A DNA stretch of 27,200 bases from Brachionus koreanus. Lineage: Eukaryota; Rotifera; Eurotatoria; Ploima; Brachionidae. The notes under the pieces are model-generated. The model saw only the letters and a program-made list of their open reading frames with translations, was not told the DNA's origin and searched no databases. The translations under genes and the position numbers were made by a program. Every line of letters begins with the position of its first letter. The first letter of the stretch is position 1. Positions 1 through 11,200 of the stretch are shown here, piece by piece. The stretch covers positions 1,456,187 to 1,483,386 of the forward strand of contig PJRA01000323.1 in NCBI GenBank assembly GCA_016987375.1, read 5' to 3'.

Positions 1-351
1 TCTATAGAATAATTTTATTTTCATTGAAAAAAAGTATTAAAAAAGATTTAAATAAAAGGATCAAAAAAGTCATCCGGTTTTTGAGTGTTAAATATCATAA
101 AATACAGTAAAATCTATTTGTTTTCAAAGATAAACATTTATCAAAAAAAATATAAAAAGTTAGCTAATTAAAATAGAAATCAGTTGACAACAATTAAACA
201 AAATATTAGTCTAACCCAAAACAATATTGATTATAATTAAAACAATTATCTTAAAATTTTTTAAAAATACAAGTTATTTTTTTATCTATATATGACTAAT
301 TAAATATACATTTAGTATTAATTTTTATCTGAATTAAATTTTACATTGCTT
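1..351. other. 3' flank of the TRPM gene
   Basis: AT-rich sequence downstream of the TRPM stop codon. A TTTATT (AATAAA on the minus strand) at 14-19 is the nearest canonical polyadenylation signal that I noticed, about 330 bp past the stop. The gene could equally use a variant signal. Nothing else is visible. Confidence 0.5.
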
Positions 352-2233
352 TTAATAATATGCTTGATGTTGCAAAGCTATTTCTTTTAAAATTGCATTC
401 TGGTTTCCATAAAGTCTTACATGAGATGATACTTCTTTCCATTTACTTGAACCCTTGTTAAATAATCTTAATTAATGATTAAATAAAATACATAGAATTA
501 TTTTTACATTTGGAATAAGCTGATCAAATTTGTCTGAATCATTAAAGTGAAAATTCCAAATTTCTGCCTCAACCCAGCAATTATCCTTTAAATAATAATA
601 AAAACTTAGAAGATATAAAATCTTAATTTTACCGTATTTCTTGCATCATCCATGTAACCTTTATAAATTTTCTTTCCAAAGATTTTTTTTTCATTTTTGT
701 TTATACTGGAAAAATTTTCAAAATATTTTCTCATATCATCTTCAGTTTCAATGTTTTCATCGCCATTTTTACAATTTTCCAATATAGACTGGTTAAATGA
801 TTCACATGCAACATTATATCTACTAACATTCCCCAAAATTTTTCCCTTTTTTAATTTTAAGCTAAAATTTAAAGCAAAATTTTTCAAATTTTACCCCTGG
901 TAATTTCCATTCACCACAAGACACATCTTTACAAGCCAAAAATTCTAGCATTCTCCTGCCGTCAACATCTAAATATTTAGTATTTTCATATTTATGATCA
1001 TCCCTGCATCTTTTCCATCTAGTAATTATAACTCTTATTGTATGATTAGGTCCCCATCTCCAAAGCGCGCCTCTACCTTTGGCTCCGGTTCGTCCCATTG
1101 GATTTCTTGAAAATTAGTTTGTTAATTTTCAGCTTTTTATTTTTTTTGAAAAAATGAATAACTCTTTTGAAATAAACTCTATTTTTCAGCACTTGTTATT
1201 TTTCAAAATAAAATAAATAAAAGATCTATAAAAGAAACAAAATTGTTTTCCAAAAATTTTATTAAGTTTCAAACAGGAAAGCTTTTTTTTAATTTGACTA
1301 ATTTGTTTATTCGAAAAATGATTCATCGTTTTAATTAATATTTTCTTTTAATAGATTTTTATTTATTAAAATTAGAAGAATTTTTTTTTTGTTTGTATTT
1401 GAATTTTACAATACCTTTTCGTTAATAATCTTTCGCTTAGTCAAACTTATGATTAATTTAATGTTCAGCTTTTTTTTTTAACAAGATGGGAATAACAAGT
1501 TTTATATTATAAGACATACTGGTTAAAGAAAACTTTGGTTTAATATGACATAAAGTACATTAATAACAAACGGTAAATTGTTATATTATTATATAATGAA
1601 GTAAGACTTACAAAGGATAGCCAATTGAATCAGATACATATTTGATATAGACTCCATCACGAGCAATCCACGTAGTTCGGTCAATGACAGCTTTTTGACC
1701 ATCAACTAAGCATACAGTCACTTTGTTCCATTTACTGATTATAATTTTTTGTCTTTCAAAAAAAGATGAAGTTGAATTATTGATTAATGTGTCCAATTGA
1801 TGATCGATATTTAGTTCATTGATGACATAGTTTCGATCTGAATCACTGACTTTAAGCTCTAGTTCTGGTAGTTTAATTGAGATCTCACTCTCCGAATTAG
1901 ATACACTATTTGTTTTAATTTCCGTTACATTTAAACCAAGTTCAACCAAACTTAAAATTATTAGCATTTAAAAGATATAAAAAATATTTTGAATTTAGAT
2001 ACTTAAGATCACTTGGGTCAATTAGATATAATTCATTTTGTTTAAAATTTAAGCTATTTTCTACTCTAATGAAAGGTGGATCATATGAATCATAGATAGT
2101 TTGCCAATTTACGTATTTATCAAAAACTGGATATCTTGATTGAATAGTGAAAGGATATGGTGATTGTCTGGCCATTACATGCAAACTAAGATTGATTGAT
2201 TTGAGTCCGTTTGAATCTTTATTTGTCAAAAAA
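352..2233 (-). other. NUDT9-H (ADP-ribose-binding) domain, exons 21-26 of the TRPM gene
   Basis: This domain separates TRPM2-type channels from other TRPMs. It begins around SPYPF and SRYPVFDKYVNWQ in exon 21. It continues through DPPF, IDRTTW and GYPL|NPMGRTG (junction of exons 22 and 23), GPNHT, VIITRW, LEFLACKD and EWKLPG|GKILGN (exons 23 and 24), GKKIYKGYMDDARNT|DNCWVEAEIWNFHF (exons 24 and 25), and ends at residues HQAYY before the stop. In active NUDT9 the Nudix box after LPGG carries a REFxEE-type glutamate cluster. Here the aligned stretch reads ACESFNQS, so the catalytic glutamates are gone. Binding of ADP-ribose without hydrolysis is therefore the likelier role; this is an inference from known NUDT9 and TRPM2 family features. 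Confidence 0.88.
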
Positions 2234-5200
2234 TGCTTTAAAAACTCCACAGTAACTTGAACTGTGGTTAAGTTTCGTTCGATTGAAACCATTCGATCAT
2301 CTAAGCGCTTTAAATTCTTTTTTTGACTTTGAAATTCTTCTTTCAAACGAAATAATCTTTTTTTTTAAAATAACTTAATTTTTACAATGAAAAAAAAATA
2401 TTAATTTTTTGTACCCAAATGCTTGTTCCTTATGAATGTCTTTTTCTCGCGCTGTGTCCTCAATTTTTTTTGAGTAATCTTGAGCAACATTCTTCCAATA
2501 CAAACAATGATCAGCTTGTTTATTAGCGACTAAAGATTTCAATTTAAAATCTTTTATTTTACTCTCTGAATCGCCAACAGAAGTCTGGTTATCTAATTTG
2601 CTAGGCTCATCATAAAATCTTTCTTCTGAACTTTTGTTTGAAGCGCGTGTTTTTAAACAATATCGTACCTTTTTAAACTTTTTAAAGTTTTCTAATTTAA
2701 TTATTAATTTCTAATTTATTTATTTATTTTAAAGCTATTTTTCATATAAATCAAAATCTTTTGTGAAGCTAGACTTAAAAATCTTTTAAGAATTATCAAA
2801 TTCAAATTTTTTTCTGTTATATGTTATTTTTTTACACCATTAAACAAATTTTTTAATAAAATTATTGAATAAAAATTGAACAAATTTTTCACTTTTTACT
2901 AGATTTTAAAATCTTTAAAAAAAATTGTCCAGCATGACTTAACATGCTGCTTTTTTCATGCACCAAAAAGACAGAAATTAAGAGATCAATTATACTAAAT
3001 CTGACTATTGATGTGATTGATTTAGAAAATGAAATTAAATGTTTAAAGAAGATAAATTTTTCTTCAAATTTAGAAAGCTTTAGTGATATCAAGAAAAAAA
3101 AATTCGTCAGTTAACTTATCATCATAGTAATGACCATTATCTACAATCTTTTTTCTTTTCACTGAATATGACTTAGATGTAGGCTTAGATAATGAAGGTC
3201 CTTGATAAAACTTCTAAAAATGGAGCGATATGGATTAGATTGAATGACGGAAAAGAAACAAGTCTGAGAAAAAAGATAAGTCTTAATGAAAAAGTTGGAC
3301 TAAACAAGCTTTGTTACTCGTCAAAAAAATTAGGCTAAATTTTCAGCATTTTTCTTAATTTTTGTCTTGTCCATCCGAAAGTTAGGATTTTTTACATTTT
3401 CTTCTCTAATTATTTGGCTTTTTTAAAATAAATAACAGAATCAATTGGTTTTTTATTTTCTTATTTTGAATTAAATTATTTGTCGAAAGAAGCCCTAGAA
3501 TATTAGAAATTAGTGAATTTAGGTTAAAAAATACTGTTTCAAAATTTTGTTTGTTAAAAATCAATTCAAAGAGCATTATGACATAAGATATAACAGTCAG
3601 TGGTGGTGGCAATTTTAAACGTTGTTCATAGTCGATCACAATTTCATATCTTTGAAACATCCACTTTAAAAAAAAAAAAAATAAAACCTTTTTAATTTAA
3701 AATAATTAATACAAAAGTATGAACTATTTCAATCTTTTTTAATTTAAAATGAGCTTTACAGACTTTTCAGAAATTATAGAAAATTAAATTTTTTAATTAA
3801 TTTTTTAATTCTTACTTTTTTTATATTTTTTACGGTAAAATTTTTGCTTTATAATCTTAAGTCTGATCTGATCCCATCTGATCACCGATATTAATACGAA
3901 TCCAAACAGCGAGCAAATCTGGCTTCAACTAAATCTCGGAACCGAAAAACTTCTGATAGGGTGTATCTACCGAACTCCTCACTGCTCGAGAGAAACCTCG
4001 CTTGAGCTGAATGCTTCAATAGAAAAAGCTAGCAAACTAGTCAAAAGTGGCGCTTACACAGGTCTACTGGTTGCTGGTGACTTCAATCATCCGAACATAA
4101 TCTGGACGTCCATTGGTGGAATATGCAAGGATGATAGGAAAGTCGCTAGTTTTGAGTTTCTAGAAATGATCAATTCTAACTTTCTAGTACAGCACGTTTA
4201 CGAAAACACCTTGAAAAATCATACGCTTGACCTAATAATATCAGATGAACCATCTCGCGTGCATGCGGTCTCTATTGGCCCACCAATCAGCTCGTCCAAA
4301 CGCAACTGGTTACACGCAACAGTAACCTGGAGTTACTTCATCAAATCCACAGTAAGATCTTATTTCACGCCGTCTATCAAGTACTCCTATCGAAAAGGTA
4401 ACTACAAAGAACTAAGGAATTCGCTCAACTCGATTGACTGGTCTGAAAAATACTCAATCTGCAACATCGATACAATGTTCAATATTTTTCTTAACGTTTA
4501 CTCGACTAACATTAGGGCTTTTATTCCTGTGTCGAAGTCAAAAAGTAAAACGCAGCCAAACTGGTTCTCTAAAGACTTAAATAAGCTATGTAAAAAAAAA
4601 TATGACCTGTGGTTTAAATCGAAAGCTTCGCCTCACAACGAACAATTAAAAATGCAGTATAAATTAGCATCGAAAGAAGTTAAAAAAACGACTAAGCTTG
4701 CTGTGAAAACTTACGAAATTGATTTAATCTCTAAATGTAAACACGAACCGAAACTGCTCTTTTCCTATCTAAACAGTCAAACTAAGTGCAAAGATAAAAT
4801 TCAATCACTAAAACTGGACAACGGTGAACTAACTTTCGACAAACAAGAAATTGTGAACTGCCTCGGTGATCACTTCTTCTCAGTTTTTAGCGACAATATT
4901 GTTCAGCCGATCGCTCAAACTTTTCCACCGCGCACAAACTCATTATGTAACTTTGACGAACATTCCATCACTCTAACTTCAATCAGCTCTGAACTAGAAA
5001 AACTTGACGTGAATAAATCAACTGGTATTGATCAAATTCATCCGTATCCGCTCAAAGAATGTCATTTGAGTTTTGCGCGCGCCTTACTGCCAATTTTTAA
5101 ACAATCAGTAAAACTCGGCACACTCCCATCACTCTGGAAATCAGCTGATCTTAGCCCAATTTACAAAAAAGGCCTTAAAACAAACTCGACTAATTATCGA

Positions 5201-8200
5201 CCAATCTCTTTAACATCAATCCCCTGTAAAATAATTGAAAAAATCATTAAAAAAGTCATGATGAAGCATTTACTTGACAACAAACTAATCTCATCAGCTC
5301 AACATGGCTTTGTTCCTAACAAATCATGCGAAACAAATTTACTTGAGGCTACCGATATTATAACAGAAACGCTTAATCAAAATCACGATATCGATCTGAT
5401 ATTTCTCGACTTTAGCAAGGCCTTCGATCTTGTCTCTCATTCAGCTCTTCTAATCAAACTTGAATCGTATGGCTTTAAAGGTAAAATACTCGCTTGGATC
5501 AAGTCTTTTCTCATTGGGAGAAGACAACGAGTAGTAATTGGGAATAACGAGTCGCCCTGGAAAGAAGTGAAGAGTGGAGTACCCCAAGGTTCAGTCCTTG
5601 GTCCCCTACTGTTCATAATATTCATTACCGAAATGCAAGGTCATGCACATAACTAAGTCGAATATGAATAGGAAAGAAAAAAATTTTGCAGACTATACAA
5701 TGTCAGACCAAGACGGCGTAAGGCACAAACTAGTAGAAACAAAATCTGAAAGGGACTTAGGTGTACAAATAACAAATAACCTCAAGTGGAATGAGCAGTC
5801 GAAAATTGCTGCTGCTAAAGCGAACTCGGTCCTAGGATCGCTCAAAAGAGCATTCAAGACTTGGACGATCGAATCATTCAAGACCCTGTACTGCTCTTTT
5901 GTCAGACCGCACTTAGAATATGCCTCCTCAGTCTGGAATCCCCACAACAAAGCTGACATCAAAATTCTCGAACGAGTGCAAAGACGAGCTACGAAACTTG
6001 TCACCGAATTGCGATTTTTAACATACGAAGAAAGACTTACTAGGCTTGATCTAACGACACTCGAAGTGAGAAGACTAAGAGGTGATGCGGTCCAGTTTTT
6101 CAAAATTGAAAATGGTCTGAACACTGTAAACTGGTATAACCCTAATACATTTGCCAAATCGATCTCTGCTGTAGGCCCTGCAAGTGCTATACGAGGTTTT
6201 AAACATAGAAAATCGAGACAACATACACCAAACTGTAGTCAAAGAGAGTATTTCATAACGAATCGAATAGTCCCACTTTGGAATCATCTACCAGCCTCAG
6301 TAATTCAATCAAAAACGAAGAATGGTTTCAAAGCTAATTACGACAAACACAAATCGAGCGCTCAAAATCGGTTGTCATAGTGAGGCACACCCTCACTTGC
6401 AGGAACTCTCCTTCCTGTTACAACCTATAACTATTATTATTATTTTAAGTTTTTTAGGTGTTAGTGTTGCGAATTTTTCGAAACAAGTCGACTCCCAACA
6501 TTACTTATGTCGCTACACATAAAAAAATATGTCTCTATACTTTCATTTTTATTTCAGATTTTTTAATTTTAAGAAAAACAAAAAGCTCATATTTTCGCTA
6601 GTAGCAATTATATTTTTTTTTGAATAGCAGATCATAGAGTAGATATTTTATTTTAGTTAAGCTGTTTTTTTTTGTTTGTAAAAGGAGTTAATTTTAATTG
6701 ATTAGTAGAAAAATTTTGACCTATACATTTATACTGATATTTGTATTGGTTACAATATGGGTTTACTATAATTTCCAAATTAAAAAAAATGCTTTGAAAG
6801 GTCGCAGAAAAAAAGCATAATCAGCACTCGAAAGAAATTCAATGGGTCCAATCATTCAAAAACTTTTTTCAATGCCAACTTCATCAAACCAAACTGATAT
6901 CCCAAACTGATATCAAAAACTTATACAACAGTAAATGTAAACTAAACTCAATTTACTCAAAAAAGAAGCAGAGGGCGTTTGCGAAAAGTTGATTCAAAGA
7001 ATTAAATAAACAAACAAATAATTGATTGTTTATTCTTTTTTCATTTTTTTCACACTTTTTTTTAGTATTTTTTATTCTATTAAAAAAAATATTTTTGTCT
7101 ACTTTTTGCTGTAATATTTACTACTTTTTTTGCTACTAATAAAAAATAAATTTGCTTCTACAATTATTATTATACGAAACAAAAACTTAAAAATTAGGAA
7201 AAATTTAGATTTTTAAGACAGATAAAATTTGTAAAAAAAATAGGATGACTAATCAACAAATAAAACTCAATTTATTTTTTATTCATTGATACCATTTTTA
7301 TCCTAAAATATGGTAAATTAACCATTTTTTATGAAATATTGTTCATTTTCTGAACAAGGCCCTATTCTGTTAGTAAAATTTAAAATATTTATAAATCCTT
7401 TGTTTAATAATGAAAAACGATAATTTTTTATAATTTCTTTTTCTGTCTGATAAAGCTCTTCTTTTTAGATTATTTAACATAAAGACAAAATTAAATGGTC
7501 ATTAGAATAATTAAAATTTTGTAAAAAATTACAATTTGATCAGATTCTGCATCGACTTTAGCTTTTGTGTGACTGAACATAGCTGTCAAAAGTGTAGTCA
7601 AAAACAATTTAACCAACAACAAGTATTGAATCAAAATTCCCCATGCAACCAAAGAAGGTATCGGACAAGCAAGTCTTGCTAAAATTTAAGATTAGAATCA
7701 AACAAAGTTTCGAATTAAAATCACCTTCATTTATTTGTTCGTTTGAACCATAATTATTAAACGAAATTCGGTCAGCTAAAGCAAAATTTGAAAAGAAAAC
7801 TTTTTAAATAAAATCTCAAACCTTTTTTGCAAAAGCCCAATTCTTGTTGAATATTTGAATTACAAACTTCCCTGGCTTTAATAAAAATAAATGAAAATTG
7901 GAATAAAAAACTTAAACTATTCACCATTTAAATCTTCTTTTTCTGTGATAAAAAGTCCAAAAAAGGCTCTCAAGAAAACTCGTTTGATCAGCTCAGAATT
8001 CAATGGATAGTATGGGTAAACAATCGCATTTATAGTAATTCCACCAGCTAAATTAAATAAAATTGTTTAAATTTTTTTTCGATTTTTGCTTAAAATTACC
8101 AGCCATAAAAACGATAAACATTCTAAGAAAGGTTAAAAAATCAATTCGAACCATGTACTTCATTTTGACTAACATTGGGCCCAAAGTAGGGCTTATTGGT

Positions 8201-11200
8201 AAATAGACAAACACTGAACGATAATAAAAAAATATTAGCCCAAGACATAATATAGTTTTAGAAGTCAAAACATCTTAAATTAAATAAAAATTAAAGTAGA
8301 AATTTTAGAAATATTTTTAATTTGCTTACCAAAGTTCCATTTACCCAAAATTCTTACCAGCAAAAATAAGATCAAAAAAATCATGATTACAATTATTTCA
8401 AAGCATGAAATTTTAAGTGGTAAATTACTACACATCTATTCATATATAATGTTAAAAACAATTTTTTTTATAGATCAGCATTTACCACATATTTGTTATA
8501 AGTTCTTCGAGCAGTTTCGCAACAAATTACTGCTGTCCAGATCCAAATTACTGAATCAACTAACAAATTACCACAAGATGGCCTTATAAGAAAGAATTTT
8601 GATGTTTTAGTTTTTTTAAACTCTATTTCTTTTTTACCAAAGAGCGGCTAATCCAAATAGACTCAAATAAATAATATAAAAAAGCTTTAAATAAACATTA
8701 GATTTTTATGATGAGCACTTTTTTTTTTTTTTACTAAATTTATCCAAAATTTGGTAACTGGAGCACTCCAAAGTATAAAAATCTTTTCCCAAAATGGAGG
8801 TGAAAATCCATCATGATCTGACACAGCTATTTTGCATTTTTTCTAGAGAAAAAAAAATTTTTTTATAAACTTTTTCGGTTTAAGTTACATTACTTCATGA
8901 TGTTTTGTGCTAATATTCATTAATTCAGTTCGAATCATCTTCTCTTCATCTTGATCATCTTGTTCAAATTGATCTTCTTGATTTTCTTTAAATTTTAAAA
9001 ATTAATTATTTTATTGTCTTTTTTTGTATTGCTAAAGAAAAAATTTAAATTGTAAATATTTTTACATAGTAAGAAATTGGATAAAAAAATTTATAAAATA
9101 ATAAAATTATGAAATTCTATTATATGATCATTTTTTTAAATATTTTCTTTAAAAATGCATTTTATTTTTGCCTAAAAGTGATAATAAAATTTAATTTTTT
9201 TTATTTTTGAAAAATAAAGAAAAAGAATTTATCAGAAAGAAGAAATCTACAAAGATAATTAGAGATGGGTTGCGAAGTTGTTGATTTTTTCATAACTTAA
9301 CTTTACTGCGAGATGAATTTGATTATTGGAATGAATTAGAAATTCAAAATATTTTACGAAAACAATTAATTTGACTAAAATAATTAACTAAAAAAATTAT
9401 TTTGTTTTAGAAGAGTTCTAAGTTAACTAATGACGAAAAAAAATTTTAATGTTTGCAAAGTTTAATTATCTCTTTCCTTAACTTCCTTCATCTGGAATGA
9501 AAGTAAGAGTTAGGTATTTTCTATTAGGTAATTTAGAGAATTAAGAGAATTTAAATCTTGAGTTAGATTTTTTAACTCAGAATTTTCAACAACGGACAAC
9601 AATTTAAAAGTTTTACAATAAGGAATAATAAACATTTGTCAAGACGAGCTTTTTTGTTTTTTTTTACTCATCATTTACTTTTGACTCACTTTCATTTTAT
9701 TCAGTTTCTGTTTCTGATACAAGATTATTAGAATCATTTAAATTTGACTTTCTCCATTAAATATCTAATGTACATGTTTTAAATGTAAAATCATAGTACT
9801 TGTTGTTCTTGTATGGAACATCTTTTTCACATAAAAGACAATTACCAACCTCTTTAGTTTTGTCCAAGTCCAACTTCTATTCTGATTTTGTCTCTTTTTC
9901 GGGCAAAATGAAAATAATTTTACATTTTTACATTTTCACATTTTTAGATTTTTTGAGCAATATTTAAGAAATTTTTTAATTTTATTTTTGTTTACCAAAT
10001 AATTTGAAGGAGTTTTTTTAATTTTCTTAAAATAAAATTTAAAAGATTTTCTTTTGTCTCAAATTAAAAAAATATGTTTCGAAAAAAAAAGTTTAAAAAA
10101 AAATTCGGAATTTGCTAAAATTCCTCGAGAAAAAAATTATATCCGTGAAGCCCAACCATAAAGATAATAAGCTTTTTTAATTTTTTTTTTTAAACATAAA
10201 TTTACTTTTATTTTCTAAATATGTATTTTTCAAAAATTACTGAGAAACGTCAGTTTAAAGTACAACTGCATTCTTTAGAAATTAACCTCAATATTTTAAC
10301 TGAAAAATATTAGAAAATATTTTTGAAATCTAAGAATTTTAATACATTAAAAATTTAAAATTTTTTTCTCATATTCCAATTAATAATTTCATTTATCCTA
10401 ATACAAAACTTCTATTTTAAAATTTTGTTTAAAAAAAAATTTAAAAATGAATTACCTAAATTGTCTACACTTTTTATTTTATTGCGGTATTTAACAGGAA
10501 AATCAATCCAAAAATACATTGGAAATATTAAGAAAGCACTGGAAAGAATCTAAATTGAATAAAATTATTAGAGAAAAAAAAAACATTATCTTTTACTTTT
10601 ATCCAAATTGGAAGTTCGAATAAACCAAAGCTTAATTCTCTTATTTCAATTGAGCCATAAAATTTTTTTGTAATCCACTTTTGACAACATGGATGAGCTA
10701 AAAATTCCTTATTGTCAGAATTATAAGCCAGTTCAATAACAGTTAAATTATTTAGGTCAGTATCTTTTCTATTTAGAACATCATAAACTCTTTTATCCGA
10801 TTGTGAAAAGCTCAAGTCTAAAACTCCAATAGCACATTTTGAGAAATCTCTAATAAATAAATTTAGAATTTTTTTTCTCAATAATAATCTTACTTTGAAT
10901 ATTGATCTAGTTCTGACTTCAGATAGCTTTCATGGCATAGCAAAGACAATCTTTTGTACATCATCGAACAAAGAAGTGCCACTATAATTGGTTGATCGGT
11001 TCTCTTCCACAAGATTTTTGCTAGCTTATGTCTTTTGAGTAACACAGCAAACACAATTAGATAAACGATTGATTTTCGTTCAGCCATTAGTTCGCCTTCT
11101 CCAATATACAGCTTCAGTGCATTTAATGACATTTCCAAAATTTGGAAAAATTCTTCTATGTCACTCAGCTTTTTGACTAGTGGGTTTATAAATTTTCTGA

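Larger units (their letters stand above)
3872..6443 (+). mobile_element. 5'-truncated, internally deleted CR1/L2-like non-LTR retrotransposon (LINE)
   Basis: A visibly GC-richer block inside an AT-rich intron. It starts within the apurinic-type endonuclease (IGCIYRTP, then GDFNHPNIIW near 4076-4105). It continues through a reverse transcriptase (FLDFSKAFD near 5400, GVPQGSVLGPLLF near 5576-5615) and a typical C-terminal tail (RDLGVQITNNLKW, SFVRPHLEYASSVWNP, RVQRRATKLV, NRIVPLWNHLP). The 3' end has two hairpins and a (TAT)4 run at 6432-6443. It lacks the 5' end and all of the YADD/FADD region, so it cannot be autonomous. I could not identify target-site duplications. The GDFNxPxIxW endonuclease and the tail point to the CR1/L2/Jockey group; the exact clade is uncertain. 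Confidence 0.9.
3664..7532 (-). other. TRPM intron 18 (3869 bp), host of an antisense LINE
   Basis: This intron separates the S6 exon (ending DQI) from the TRP-box exon (starting WMFQRY). It holds the LINE at about 3872-6443 in the opposite orientation to the host gene. The rest (3664-3870 and 6444-7532) is AT-rich. The right-hand part contains a possible decayed reading frame (6698-6910) and a 13-bp tandem duplication at 6889-6914. Confidence 0.85.

Noticed and set aside
846..894. Use of the TTTTAG at about 862 as the acceptor for TRPM exon 24
   Set aside because: It keeps the frame but would make a 33-bp intron and insert extra residues between LPG and the next block. The acceptor at 846 gives a 49-bp intron, like the others, and restores LPGG.
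2889..3092. 67-codon minus-strand frame in TRPM intron 19
   Set aside because: Same strand as the gene and open, but it has no TRPM similarity and no splice phases that join exons 19 and 20 through it without a stop.
5693..6157. 154-codon minus-strand frame inside the intronic LINE
   Set aside because: Antisense shadow of the LINE C-terminal ORF, whose plus-strand translation matches known LINE motifs.
3862..6450. Target-site duplication around the intronic LINE
   Set aside because: Only a short TTAAG-like match is shared by the flanks, which is not significant in DNA this AT-rich.
8383..8589. Plus-strand 68-codon frame
   Set aside because: Antisense to TRPM exons 12 and 13 (S2 and S3), which have clear homology on the minus strand.
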